A stretch of DNA of 64,000 bases from Streptomyces coryli. GTDB taxonomy: Bacteria; Actinomycetota; Actinomycetes; Streptomycetales; Streptomycetaceae. The position numbers and the translations under genes are program-made. Positions 34,900 through 43,868 of this stretch are shown here, in pieces (position 1 is the stretch's first letter; every line of letters starts with the position of its first letter). The notes below the pieces were generated by a model, which did not search any database, was not told the origin of the DNA, and saw only the letters and a program-made list of their open reading frames with translations. The stretch covers positions 79,453 through 143,452 of the forward strand of contig NZ_JAAKZV010000002.1 in the NCBI RefSeq assembly GCF_011044975.1, given 5' to 3'.

Positions 34900-36318
34900 T
34901 CACAGCGGGTGGAAGTCGGGCAGCGCCCAGGACTTGTCGAAGAACGGCTGGCTGGGCGCGTAGAGGCGGAAGTAGACGAACCAGCCGTCCTCGGCGACGG
35001 TCTGCATCCAGTTGGTACGGGCGCCGTCGGGGGCGGTCGGCCCGATGTAGAGGTCGATGCTGCCGTCCTCGTTGAACTGCAGTTGCTCGTCGCGGCTGTC
35101 GAGGCTGACGCTGCGGATGTCGGTTCCGCCGTTGTCGTAGGGGCGGCGGGTGTTCTCGCTGTAGAGACTGAGCGACCAGAACTGCGCGACGGGCACGGGC
35201 GCGGATACGTGGAGGCGGTAGCTGCGGTCGGCGCGCAGCAGGCGGCCGGCGCTGTCGCGTTTGGCGGTCAGGTAGGCCTGGCCGGCACCGGGGGTGGGGT
35301 GGGCCATGCCCTTGGTGGTGGTGACGGCCTCGTAGAACAAGGTGGCCCGCTGGTCGAGCTGCAGGATGGTGTCGGTCTCCTGCTCGAGCTCGAAGTCGAT
35401 CAGCTTGTACCAGTGCGTGGCCGGCCAGTACGGGGTGGTGTAGCGGGGGTTGACCTGGAGATTGCGGACGTACAGCTCTCCGAGCGCGGCGGCTTCGGCC
35501 AGGATGCGGCGCTGCCGCTCGTCGGGCTCGAAAGTCCGGCCCTTGGCGATGCCGAGAGGTTCGAGCATCGCCATGAATCCTTTGTCGACCTCGCGGACCG
35601 GCTCCTCATCCAGCACGGCCGCCAGCACCTCCCAGAACCGCAGGCCGCGGTCGGGGGTGGCACTCCACTCGCGGTCGACGCCCTCGATGAACTGCACCGG
35701 CACGGGATCGGAGCCGGCGCGCGAGACCTTCAGGCCCGCCTTGGCCGCGGCCATCAGCGACGGGTCCTGGGTCAGGACGCGGAAGGCGATAAAGACATTC
35801 GCCGTCTGCGCATGCGCCACGAACCTGCCGGAGTCCGCGAAGGGGGCGGCGTCGTGGCCGGGGCCGAGTACGACGTAGCCGCCGCCCTCGCCCTGGTCCG
35901 GGCCGGTCAGGCCGAGGTCCACGACCGGGCGCTGCCAGAAGTCCAGCACCCCGCCCGCTGTCGGGCCTGCCGGGTAGTCGATCAGGACCGGGCCGTCGCT
36001 GAGGTTGGTGAAGTTGATGATGTACGGGGTGGTGAGATTCGCGGTCACAATGCCGCGCTTCTCGCGCAGCGAGTCGTACACCACGAAGTCGCCGACATCC
36101 TTCGCCCCGAACGTCTCCATTGCACGATCGCGCCAGGTGGCGAACCCGACGAGGGGCAGCGCCCATAAGTACGCCTGGGCGGCGCGCTGCAAGTCGAATT
36201 GATCGAATAGCACTGCGGATGACTCGTCGTTCGGGAAGGTGTGCTCCAGCTCGAGTGAGCCGAAGGGGGTCTCGATCGTCTCGTCGCCGGCCATTCGCGC
36301 ATTACGCAGATCACTCAT
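34900..36318 (-). CDS. DUF1254/DUF1214 domain protein
   Basis: The 472-residue protein begins MSDLRNARMAGDETIETPFG. It carries the DUF1254 block (AAQAYLWALPLVGFATWRDR, IVTANLTTPYIINFTNLSDG) and the C-terminal DUF1214 block (DRSYRLHVSAPVPVAQFWSL, SLYSENTRRPYDNGG, DLYIGPTAPDGARTNWMQTV, GWFVYFRLYAPSQPFFDKSW). The function of these two-domain proteins is unestablished; many are exported, but no signal peptide is visible here. It appears intact and alone among pseudogenes. Confidence 0.85.
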   Translation of the reverse strand: MSDLRNARMAGDETIETPFGSLELEHTFPNDESSAVLFDQFDLQRAAQAYLWALPLVGFATWRDRAMETFGAKDVGDFVVYDSLREKRGIVTANLTTPYIINFTNLSDGPVLIDYPAGPTAGGVLDFWQRPVVDLGLTGPDQGEGGGYVVLGPGHDAAPFADSGRFVAHAQTANVFIAFRVLTQDPSLMAAAKAGLKVSRAGSDPVPVQFIEGVDREWSATPDRGLRFWEVLAAVLDEEPVREVDKGFMAMLEPLGIAKGRTFEPDERQRRILAEAAALGELYVRNLQVNPRYTTPYWPATHWYKLIDFELEQETDTILQLDQRATLFYEAVTTTKGMAHPTPGAGQAYLTAKRDSAGRLLRADRSYRLHVSAPVPVAQFWSLSLYSENTRRPYDNGGTDIRSVSLDSRDEQLQFNEDGSIDLYIGPTAPDGARTNWMQTVAEDGWFVYFRLYAPSQPFFDKSWALPDFHPL

Positions 36319-36421
36319 GGCACACCATTTCCCTCCCTCGAGGCGAGGGAGCCGGCGACCTGGCCGTGACCCCCTCCTGCTCCTGCGACCCGGACTCTAA
36401 ACAGGTCAGAGGGCCGACCCA

Positions 36422-36745
36422 TCACCCACGATGGGTGATGGGGCTCAGCCTTGCCGGGGGGCGGACGACGATCTCGCCGATCTCGACGCCCCGCGGCTGC
36501 TCAATGGCGACCGCGATGGTCCGGGCCACGGCGTCCGGATCGATGCCGAGGTCGGTCATGTTGCGCTGGACCTGCTCGCGTACCTCCGGCGGCATGTCCA
36601 TGGAGTCGACGAGTTCGGTGCGTACGTAACCGGGCGAGACGGAGGTGGTGGTGGCGGCCTAGACGGCCTGGGTCGGCACGAGCTTCAGGCCCGACGTCGA
36701 GACGGCCGTCACGAGGTGCCTCTCGGCCCCGCGCGTCCCCGGTGC
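36422..36745 (-). pseudogene. Short-chain dehydrogenase C-terminal remnant
   Basis: The minus frame reads TTSVSPGYVRTELVDSMDMP then EVREQVQRNMTDLGIDPDAV, ARTIAVAIEQPRGVEIGEIV and a stop at 36422. PGYVRTEL is the SDR substrate-loop motif. Upstream there is a TAG in the same frame and an obvious deletion, and the Rossmann N-terminus and YxxxK site are missing. Confidence 0.6.
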
Positions 36746-36747
36746 GG

Positions 36748-37155
36748 CTAAGGCTGAGCGATCTCACTGAATCTTCGAGCCGGCGTTGCTCTCGCGTGGC
36801 CGGGCGCGGAGATCCAGGTGTTGGCGTAACCGCCGTCCGGCACGGTCCTCCCGAGCGCTGCGGCCAGGACATGAGCAGCCGGCAGCGGTGGCATGGTGCT
36901 GCCGATCTGCTGCGCGATGTCGCGGCCAGACCATGGATAGTCGACGGGGAAGTACTGCAGGCGACCTGCCTCCGCAGTTGACAGGCGACCGATCACGTCG
37001 CCTGTCTCGTCCTCGAGCCGGAGTCGGGAGACCTTGCCGGTGACGGTGCATGTCGGCTCGCTGCTCAAGCGACGGCCACGCGCCTTCGGATCACCGCCTG
37101 TCCCGTAGTTCGACACAGCGACGAACGGCGCAGGACGATCCAGTGCCTCGCGCAT
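36748..37155 (-). pseudogene. C-terminal fragment of a DNA C5-cytosine methyltransferase
   Basis: The fragment reads MREALDRPAPFVAVSNYGTG, then RLSTAEAGRLQYFPVDYPWS and AQQIGSTMPPLPAAHVLAAA. These correspond to motif IX (RPAPT-like) and motif X (QIGNAVPP-like) of Dcm-type enzymes. The SAM-binding and catalytic PC motifs are absent, so it is inactive. Confidence 0.55.
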
Positions 37156-37159
37156 AGAC

Positions 37160-37570
37160 ACCCACGGGCGGGCGCGGCAGCAGGGCCTGACGGCGGATCT
37201 CGGGGAGGCCGACGGACAGGCGCTCCCGTTCGACGACGCCTGCTTCGACACCGACGTCTGCACCCTGGGGCTGAACGCCATCCCCGACGACCGGGCTGCG
37301 GTGGGGGAGACGCACCGAGTCCTTCGGCCTGGGGGCAGGCTGCTGCTTCTGGGCCACGTCGCCAGCCATCACCTGCCCGTCCGGCTTTTGCAGCGATTGC
37401 TGGAGAAGGCGGCGGTGCGGATGGCTGCCGATCACCAGACGCGCCGGCCGTGCCCGGTCCTCGTCTCCGCGGGGTTCACGATCGAAGAACAGGTGCGCTC
37501 AAGGGCTGGTGTGATCCAGCGCATTTCTGCTGTCAAGGGGCGTCGATCGCGCTCGCGTGCCCGCTCATGA
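37160..37570 (+). pseudogene. Class I SAM-dependent methyltransferase, 5'-truncated
   Basis: The plus frame reads LTADLGEADGQALPFDDACF, GETHRVLRPGGRLLLLGHVA and VLVSAGFTIEEQVRSRAGVI, typical of the second half of UbiE/MenG-type methyltransferases (acidic loop and LRPGGRLLL strand). The glycine-rich SAM site is missing. Its 5' edge coincides with the edge of the Dcm fragment on the other strand, so 37155-37165 is a recombination junction. Confidence 0.55.
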
Positions 37571-37864
37571 CGTGCGGCATGCACGGCGACGGCACGCACA
37601 GGTGCAGTAGGAGCGGTATCTCCTTGGGCGTGGGCTCAAAGCCCTGCACGTGGGTCTACAGGACCGGCACCGACGAGGCAGGCGAGGGCATAGACATCCG
37701 GATCCGCCCCGTACCCAATGCCTGGCTCTGGGAACGGGACTCGGCTCCGCCGAGGAGCGGGTTCTGGCCCCACTTCGCGGGTTCTGGGCGCTTGATCGGG
37801 AACGAGAGTTGGCCCCACCTGGGGCGGCCGTAACTCCCGGATGAGATGCTGAGATCATGCCGGG
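37571..37864. other. Spacer without an intact gene
   Basis: On the minus strand a short DPDVYALACLVGAG segment recalls the C-lobe of serine/threonine kinases but is too brief to call. GGTTCTGG/GGCCCCA-type repeats near 37760-37830 recall insertion-sequence edges. Confidence 0.25.
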
Positions 37865-38353
37865 ATGGAGTTCGTTCTTGAGCCGCCCACCGGCATCGGC
37901 CCGCTGATCATCGGCATGCCTCGTGACGATGCGGATGCCGCCATTCTGGGACTGCGTGACGTGGCGTCGATCTCTGCATCGGATCAACCGGGACAGCACA
38001 TCTTCCGGCCGAGCGGACTCATGATCAGCATCCACTGTATGCAGGGCCGGCTGAAGGCCGTCGAGCTCGGCCGCCCGTCAGCGGCAACGGACCACGTGCA
38101 CTTCCGCGGCGTCGACGTGTTCGGGTTGCCGGCGGCGGAGGTCGTGCGCCGGATGTCGAACGTCGCCACGATCGAGCCGGATCCCGACGATCCTGCTTCG
38201 TTCATCGCGCCGGATCTGCTGCTGAGTTTCTGGCGGCCGTTCGCTGCCGATGATGAGCCGGAGGAAGAGCAGGGCTACTACTTCAACTCGGTGCTGCTGG
38301 CCCGACCGGGCTATTACGACACCCCCGCAGAAGCGGCCGCGCGAGTGCAGTGA
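37865..38353 (+). CDS. Hypothetical protein (162 aa)
   Basis: The protein begins MEFVLEPPTGIGPLIIGMPR and contains DAAILGLRDVASISASDQPG, VEVVRRMSN-like helix VVRRMSNVATIEPDPDD and an acidic segment before YYFNSVLLARPGYYDTPAEA. It is cytosolic, acidic and intact. The opening GPLIIGMPRDDADAAILGL is reminiscent of small immunity-like proteins of actinobacterial polymorphic toxin loci, but that is only an impression. It ends just before the IS21-like remnant. Confidence 0.6.
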   Translation: MEFVLEPPTGIGPLIIGMPRDDADAAILGLRDVASISASDQPGQHIFRPSGLMISIHCMQGRLKAVELGRPSAATDHVHFRGVDVFGLPAAEVVRRMSNVATIEPDPDDPASFIAPDLLLSFWRPFAADDEPEEEQGYYFNSVLLARPGYYDTPAEAAARVQ

Positions 38354-38371
38354 CCGGCCAGATCTGCCGGG

Positions 38372-38515
38372 TCAGCCACTGTCAGCGGTCTGCTGGCTGC
38401 GGGTCTGGGCGAGTCGGTAGGAATCGCTCCCGGTCTCGATGATGTTGCTGCCGAAGGTGAGGCGGTCGACGATGGCGGCGCAGAGCCGGGGATCGGTGAA
38501 GGTCTTGGTCCAGCC
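38372..38515 (-). pseudogene. istB, C-terminal part
   Basis: The minus frame reads WTKTFTDPRLCAAIVDRLTF then GSNIIETGSDSYRLAQTRSQ and stops. This is the IstB tail that normally follows NESFSG. The preceding part of the gene is found at 42128-42742. Confidence 0.75.
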
Positions 38516-38526
38516 ATCTGGGGCTG

Positions 38527-38537
38527 GCACTTGTTCC
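38527..38537 (+). repeat. Left terminal inverted repeat
   Basis: GCACTTGTTCC lies 11 bp inside the left edge of the inserted element and pairs with the right copy at 42112-42122 with one mismatch. Confidence 0.55.
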
Positions 38538-38659
38538 CTCACAAGAGTTGCCGCTGCCACCTGGCCGTATCCCTCTCAAACGGTCCTCGTTGGTTCTCGT
38601 GGTGATGCCGCAATTTTGAAGGTGCCACCTTGACCGTTCAGGTGCGAGGAAGGTGTGCC

Positions 38660-39724
38660 GTGGCCGAGGCGAGACTGCAGGTCATCGCGGGCGGAGCCGT
38701 CCCGCAGGAGCCGTTGGTCACGGACCCGTGGCAGTTCCAGGCTGCGTGCGTCGACGCGTTCGTCGCCTCCTGGCGAGTTCGCGGCTTTAGTCCGGTGACC
38801 ATCGACAACGACATCGGGCTGCTGGAGCGGACGCTGAAGGCTCTGGGCCGGCCGGCGTGGGAGGTCACTCCGGAGGATGTCGACCGGGTGGTGGGTGACC
38901 TCGCGGTGCAGGGCCGCAAGACCTCGACCCGACGCGAGTATGTGCAGATCTTCAAAGGGTTCCATCGGTTTCTGCAGGCCCGCAAGGCTGCCGAGATCGA
39001 GGCTGCCTTCGGTGTCCGGCTCGTCTGCCCGATCGATGATTTCAATGCCTCCCGACACGTCGGCGACGACTCCCCGGCCCTGCTGCCGCCTCCGACGCCG
39101 GAGCGGGTGGAGGAGTTCTTCGCCTTTATGAAGCAGCGGATCGCGACCGCGAGGAAGTACGGACCCGCAGCGAGGGACTATGCGATGTTCCGGACGCTGT
39201 ATCACGCCGGGCTCCGCTCGGAGGAAGCCTCGCTGCTGGAGAAGCCCGACCTGCACTTTGTCCGCGGCCCGTTCGGCAAGCTCCACGTGCGTTTCGGCAA
39301 GGGCGCCCATACTTCCGGGCCCCGGCCGCGGTGGGTGCCCATGCTCGACGGGCTCGATCTGGTGCTGCGGTGGTTCCTGGACGATGTGCGGCCCAAGTTC
39401 CCTGACTCTCCCGTGTTGTTCGCCGACGAGTCCGGCGGCCCTCTGCATCGCGGGACTATCCGCAATCGGCTCCGCTATTTGATGGAACTCGAAGGCCAGC
39501 CAACGAACGAGCGGTTCAGCCCGCATGCCCTGCGGCGAGCGTGCGCGACCCACAACTATGAACGCGGCGTCGATCTCGTGGCGATCCAGCAGATGCTCGG
39601 TCACTGGACGGTCAGTTAGACCATGCGTTATGTCCGGCCCTCGGCGACCTTCATCGAAGACGCCTATCAGCGGGCGGTCGCCGGGACCCTGGCCGAGCTG
39701 AGCGGGAAGGACACCACGGCATGA
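38660..39724 (+). pseudogene. Tyrosine recombinase 1, amber stop just before the catalytic tyrosine
   Basis: GAGGAAGG precedes the GTG at 38660. The protein has a SAM-like N-domain (FVASWRVRGFSPVTIDNDIG) and a catalytic domain with RTLYHAGLRSEEASLL (first Arg) and HALRRACATHNYERGVDLVA (HxxR). Next comes MLGHWTVS, TAG at 39617-39619, then TMRYVRPSATFIEDAYQRAV in the same frame to 39724. The Y of TMRYV is the expected nucleophile, so the nonsense codon removes exactly the active tyrosine. The real stop overlaps the XRE start (ATGA). Confidence 0.72.
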
Positions 39725-40035
39725 AGATCCAATGGCGGCTGCGGATGGCCGCCGCCCAGCGAGAGGTGTGGACCGGCACGGAATTGCGCCGACTCCTGGC
39801 GGAGAAGGCTGGCCTGGAGTTGTCCTCAGCATCGGTGTCCGCGCTGTTCACCAAGGAACCCGCCCAGGTGAAGATGACCACCCTGGCGGCGTTGTGCACC
39901 GCACTGGACTGCACCCCCAATGACTTGATCGAGGTCGACACCACCCCCGTTGAGCGGCCGATCGCACCCCCTCGCCCGGTGGCCGACCTCCCGCGGGCCG
40001 CCTCCGGCCGGGGCCGGTCGATGCCGCCGCTGTGA
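39721..40035 (+). CDS. XRE-family helix-turn-helix protein
   Basis: The 104-residue protein begins MKIQWRLRMAAAQREVWTGT. It has the Cro/CI-type HTH (ELRRLLAEKAGLELSSASVS, ALFTKEPAQVKMTTLAALCT) and ends ALDCTPNDLIEVDTTPVERP plus a proline/arginine tail. It is translationally coupled to recombinase 1 and followed 13 bp later by recombinase 2. It probably controls or assists transposition of the element. Confidence 0.75.
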   Translation: MKIQWRLRMAAAQREVWTGTELRRLLAEKAGLELSSASVSALFTKEPAQVKMTTLAALCTALDCTPNDLIEVDTTPVERPIAPPRPVADLPRAASGRGRSMPPL

Positions 40036-40048
40036 CACGGAGGCGGCG

Positions 40049-41684
40049 GTGGGTAAGAAGCAACGTGACTGCGTCACCTGCGGAGCCCCGGTCGGATATC
40101 TCGACCGCGAACTGTGCTGCTTGTGCTGGCGCCGTCGTGAGGAACAGCAGGCCAAGAACACCTGCCCGGCCTGCGGCCGCGAGCGGGTCCTGCAGGAGGC
40201 CACCGGCCGGTGCGTGATCTGCTCGCGCGCCTGCGAGAAGTGCGGACATCCGGTGCGATCACCACAGAGTCAGCTCTGCCGTGACTGCCGCCGCAAAGGC
40301 GACCGACGCGCGATCCAGCGGCCGTGTCCGCGCTGCGGTAAGCCGGGCTATCTGCGTGAGACGACCGGCTGGTGCGGTCACTGTTCCCGGCCCCGACCGC
40401 AGAAGAAGCCGCCACGGATCTGCCGCGAGTGCGGGCAGATGCGCAGGCATTCCGGACTGGGGCTGTGCTCGGCCTGCTGGCAAAAGCACCCCGGCCGTCC
40501 CTTCGTCTGCGGGGAACACCTGCAGGAACGACTTGTCGACCCACCCGTCTGGCTCGACGACTTCGTCGCGCAGGTCGCCGCCCACCACTGCGTCGCCCGA
40601 GCCTGCGGCTTCGTCACCGACCTGGGACGGCTCCTGGAGGACGACCACTCCAATTCGCCCCAGGCCCTGCTGGAGCGAGCCCGCCGACCGGGACGATCGA
40701 TGGGCTCTTTCGCCCGTGCGCTGGAGGACTTTTTCACCATCCGCGGTCTGGCACTGCCCACCGACCAGGCCGAACGACTCGCCGCAGGCCGGCGCCGGCG
40801 CCGCGTCGAGGCGGTCCCCGAGCCCCTGCGGCAGGCAGTCGCGGCCTTTGACATCTCCCGGATGCGAGCTCAGGAGCGGGCCCGGCGGGCCGGCACCCGG
40901 CCCCGCAGCAATCACACCCTAGAAACCGCCCTGGCGACCATGCGGGACCTGGCCCTCTTCCTGCTCAACGAGCGGAGCAAGAACGACTGGCTCCTCGTCG
41001 ACGTGCACGACATCGAAGCCTTCCTGACGATCTTGCCCAAGGCTCGCAAGCGGCGGCTGACCGTGCTGCGGCAGTTCTTCCGTTTCGCCCGGGCCCAGAG
41101 GCTCGTGCTCGTCGACCCGACACGCGGCCTGGTCGCCAAGGGGACGAACGCCTTCCGTGGCCAGACCCTCGACCTTGCCCAGCAGCGTGCGATGTTCCGC
41201 CGCTGGACCACCGACGAGCAGGTGCATCCCCACGAGGCCCTAGTGGGAATGCTCGCCCTGTTGCACGGCGCCTCCAGTGCCAGAGGTCCGGTTGTTGCAA
41301 CTCGACGACGTGGACCGGCTCGCCCAAACCGTTCGGCTCGGCAAGCGACCTCACCCCGTTCCCCTGGACCCCGCATCCTGGACGGTGTTGCAGCGGTCTC
41401 TGGCCCATCGCGAGGCATGGCCGACCGACAACCCGCACGTCATGGTCACCAAAGGAACAAAGGCCGGGCGAAGCCCGGCCTCGATCGCTTATCTCTCACA
41501 CGTACTGGACGACTGCGGCTATCCACCCCGGATGATCCGCAGCACTCGCCTCGTCGACCTGGTGAACACCATGGACCCCAAACTCGTCGCCGCGGCCTTC
41601 GGCATGGACCCCCAGGCAGCCCTGATCTATCTTGCCGACAACATCGATCCCAGCCGCCTGCATGACCAGCAAGAACGGAGTTGA
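40049..41684 (+). pseudogene. Tyrosine recombinase-like protein 2 with zinc-ribbon array, frameshifted
   Basis: From the GTG at 40049 the first 150 residues carry about ten CxxC knuckles (CVTCGAP, CCLCW, CPACGRE, CVICSR, CEKCGH, CRDCRR, CPRCGK, CGHCSR, CRECGQ, CSACW). A recombinase-like helical domain follows (DLALFLLNERSKNDWLLVDV) up to LVGMLALLHGASS. There the frame must shift by one near 41277 to continue VPEVRLLQLDDVDRLAQTVR and end at 41684. It is presumably the DNA-binding partner of recombinase 1 in the element. The long zinc array is unusual. Confidence 0.65.
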
Positions 41685-41688
41685 ACAA

Positions 41689-42081
41689 GTGCGTCACCTC
41701 ACGCCGCCCTTCGCTCTCGGAGCACTCCGCCGCGGGATGCAGATCGAGCAGTTCTTGGGGGCGATCGAACAAGGCGGCCAACACGGTCTCCGGTGGATCG
41801 CAATCAGTCCGGGCCGGACCGGTTTCACCGTCTATCTCAGCGATGTCGAAGATGTCGGCAGCGACACCTTCCTGGACATCACCGAGTTTCCACCCCTCGA
41901 CCCAGACGACGAGACATGGGGAAAAGCGATCACCACGGCTGCCGACCCGGAGGAAGCCATCAGCTTGGCGGAACGTGAGCTTGGGGCGCATCCCGAGCGC
42001 TGGGTCAACCAGGGTGTCGTCTGCAGCGAGTACCTCGACTACCGCAACACCTCCAGCGACGCCCGTCCGATGAACCCGTGA
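41689..42081 (+). CDS. Hypothetical protein carried at the transposon end (130 aa)
   Basis: GGAG precedes the GTG at 41689, just after the recombinase 2 stop. The protein contains GALRRGMQIEQFLGAIEQGG, FTVYLSDVEDVGSDTFLDIT and EEAISLAERELGAHPERWVN and is strongly acidic. It ends 46 bp before the element boundary, so it is cargo of the transposon. Its small acidic character recalls immunity or antitoxin proteins, but I do not recognise a family. Confidence 0.6.
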   Translation: MRHLTPPFALGALRRGMQIEQFLGAIEQGGQHGLRWIAISPGRTGFTVYLSDVEDVGSDTFLDITEFPPLDPDDETWGKAITTAADPEEAISLAERELGAHPERWVNQGVVCSEYLDYRNTSSDARPMNP

Positions 42082-42111
42082 AGTTTCGGCAGTACCTCGC
42101 ACGAGTTCGCC

Positions 42112-42122
42112 GGAACATGTGC
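42112..42122 (-). repeat. Right terminal inverted repeat
   Basis: On the minus strand the site reads GCACATGTTCC, five bases inside the right edge of the element, matching the left repeat at 10 of 11 positions. Confidence 0.55.
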
Positions 42123-42127
42123 GCTTT

Positions 42128-42742
42128 GCTGAAGCTCTCGTTTGAGGCGATGGCGACGCTGTTCTTCTCCTCCCTCTCCGTCAGAACCTGGAACAACAGC
42201 TCGGCGCCGCGGCGGTCGAGTTCCATGTAGCCCAGTTCGTCGATGCAGAGCAGGTCGACGCGACCGTAGCGGGCGATGGTCTTGGTCAGCTGGCGGCCGT
42301 CGGCAGCCTCGACCAGCTCGTTGACGAGCTTGGCGGCGAGCACGTAGCGGACCTTGAAGCCGGCGATCGCCGCCTCGGTGCCCAGCGCGATCAGCAGGTG
42401 GGACTTGCCGGTGCCGGAGTCGCCGATCAGGCAGAGCGGCTACCCTTTGCGGATCCACTCGCAGGTGGCCAGAGCATGCACGATAGCCGGGGTGACGTGC
42501 GGGTTGGCCTCGAATCCGGCCGCCTTCAGGCGCCGTTCCGAACGACGCCGGTCGCGGTCTTCGCACTCGGCCATCAGCAACTCGACGAGGAAGCCGCGGT
42601 AGGTCATCTGCTCACGTTCGGCGGCATCGGCGGCCGCGGGAAACTGGGATCGGATGGTCGGCAGCCGCAGCACCCGGCAGGCGGCGTCGACGGCGGCGTC
42701 GGCGGCCTGCTCGGTCAGACCACGGGGTTGGGTGACGGTCAT
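42128..42742 (-). pseudogene. istB, N-terminal and central part, with amber codon
   Basis: The frame starts MTVTQPRGLTEQAADAAVDA and reaches HALATCEWIRKG, then TAG at 42440-42442. In frame beyond it come PLCLIGDSGTGKSHLLIALG (Walker A), VLAAKLVNELVEAADGRQLT and DLLCIDELGYMELDRRGAEL (Walker B), up to SVAIASNESFS at the insertion edge. A CAG-to-TAG change explains the stop. It is the AAA+ helper ATPase of IS21 transposition, inactive here. Confidence 0.78.
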
Positions 42743-43785
42743 GGCAGCTCTCCCTGGGTGGCGGGATGGTGGTGCTTAAGTAAGGCGTCGTAGGCGGCGA
42801 CCGAAGGTGGCGGGCGGGTGTCGACCGGCAGCGCGGTCAGCCGGCGCTGGGTGAGCGAGGTGACCTGTGGTGGGGCCGCCGGCAGGGTGGTGGCCCGGGT
42901 GAGGGCTGGCGCGGTGTCGCCCTGCGCGGCCTTGCGGTCCTCGACCGCGACGGTGTCCGCGGTCAGCGCGCCGGCCTGCAAAGCGGCCGCGATGCCGGCG
43001 ACCACATGATCGTGGGTCATGGTGCGGTGCAGCAGGAGCACGGTGATCAGCTCGCGGGTGCCGGTCGCGTCGCCGTGGGCCCGGCGGACCGCGGACCACC
43101 AGGCGTCGTGAACCGGAGTGAACTTCCCGACGGCGCGGGCTTGTTCCAGTGCGGTGGCGCCCGGTAGGGCACCGGGCTTGCGCACCAGTGCCTCCAGATA
43201 GTGGTCCAGTTCCAAGCGGGACTGGCCGCGGCGGGTGAGCCGCTCATGTCGGGCGACCTCTTTGAGCCCCTCGTAGATCACCAGCTCCGAGGCGTGCAGC
43301 AGCACCCGGACCGGACGGCCGATCAGCCGGACCGGCACTGAATAGTGGGCCTGCCGGACGGTGATCTGCCCGTATCGATCAACGCGGGGATTGAAGACCC
43401 GGCCGGTCTCAAAGGGTTCATCCGGCAGTGGCCGCAGCAGCGAGCGCTCCAGCGCGAAGGACTGCCCGACGGTGTGCGGGCGGCTCCCGATCCGCCGCTC
43501 CTCGTCCTGCTCATCCCATAAGTCGATCATGCTGTTCAGCTCGGACAGCGAGCCCACTTCCGGCACCGGGACGAGATGGTTGCGGCGGAAGCGGCCCACC
43601 TCGCCCTCCACTCCGCCCTTCTCGTGCGCGCCCTCCTTGCCGGGCTGGCAGTAGAAAGCCTCCAGGCCGTAGTGCGAGCGGAAGGCCACCCATCGCTCGG
43701 CCTCGCGGCGATCCCGGAAGCCCAGCACCCTCGAGACCGCCGAGCGCAGATTGTCGTAGCGGACCTTGCCGATCGGCACCCCTCT
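42739..43785 (-). pseudogene. istA transposase, 5'-truncated
   Basis: About 348 codons remain. PIGKVRYDNLRSAVSRVLGF holds the second catalytic Asp, GAHEKGGVEGEVGRFRRNHL the catalytic Glu of the DDE triad, and FNPRVDRYGQITVRQAHYSV the C-terminal beta domain. The helix-turn-helix and first Asp are lost; the break is near 43786, next to the Imm21-like gene. Its end overlaps the istB start. Confidence 0.78.
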
Positions 43786-43868
43786 AATTTGCGGGTCTTG
43801 GTGTCAAGAGATGCTGCTGCTGGGCGGCCTGACCGCTTGCTGTCAGAGGCCCCGAGGATACTGGCGTC

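Larger units (their letters stand above)
38516..42127. mobile_element. Tyrosine-recombinase transposon (int-XRE-int cassette) inserted in istB
   Basis: Removing these 3612 bp rejoins istB exactly between the codons for S and G in NESFSG-WTKTF. Near the ends are imperfect inverted repeats: GCACTTGTTCC at 38527-38537 and, inverted, GCACATGTTCC at 42112-42122 (10 of 11 match). No target-site duplication is seen, as known for Tn554-like and RIT-like tyrosine-recombinase elements. The cargo is two tyrosine recombinase genes, an XRE gene and one small gene. Both recombinases carry inactivating lesions. Confidence 0.72.
38360..43786 (-). mobile_element. IS21-like element, truncated istA and split istB
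   Basis: On the minus strand the order istA-istB is preserved with ATGA-like coupling at 42739-42742, as in IS21. The istA gene lacks its 5' half. istB has an amber codon, and its last about 45 codons lie 3.6 kb away because another element (38516-42127) is inserted. No intact terminal repeats were recognised. The element is dead. Confidence 0.75.
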
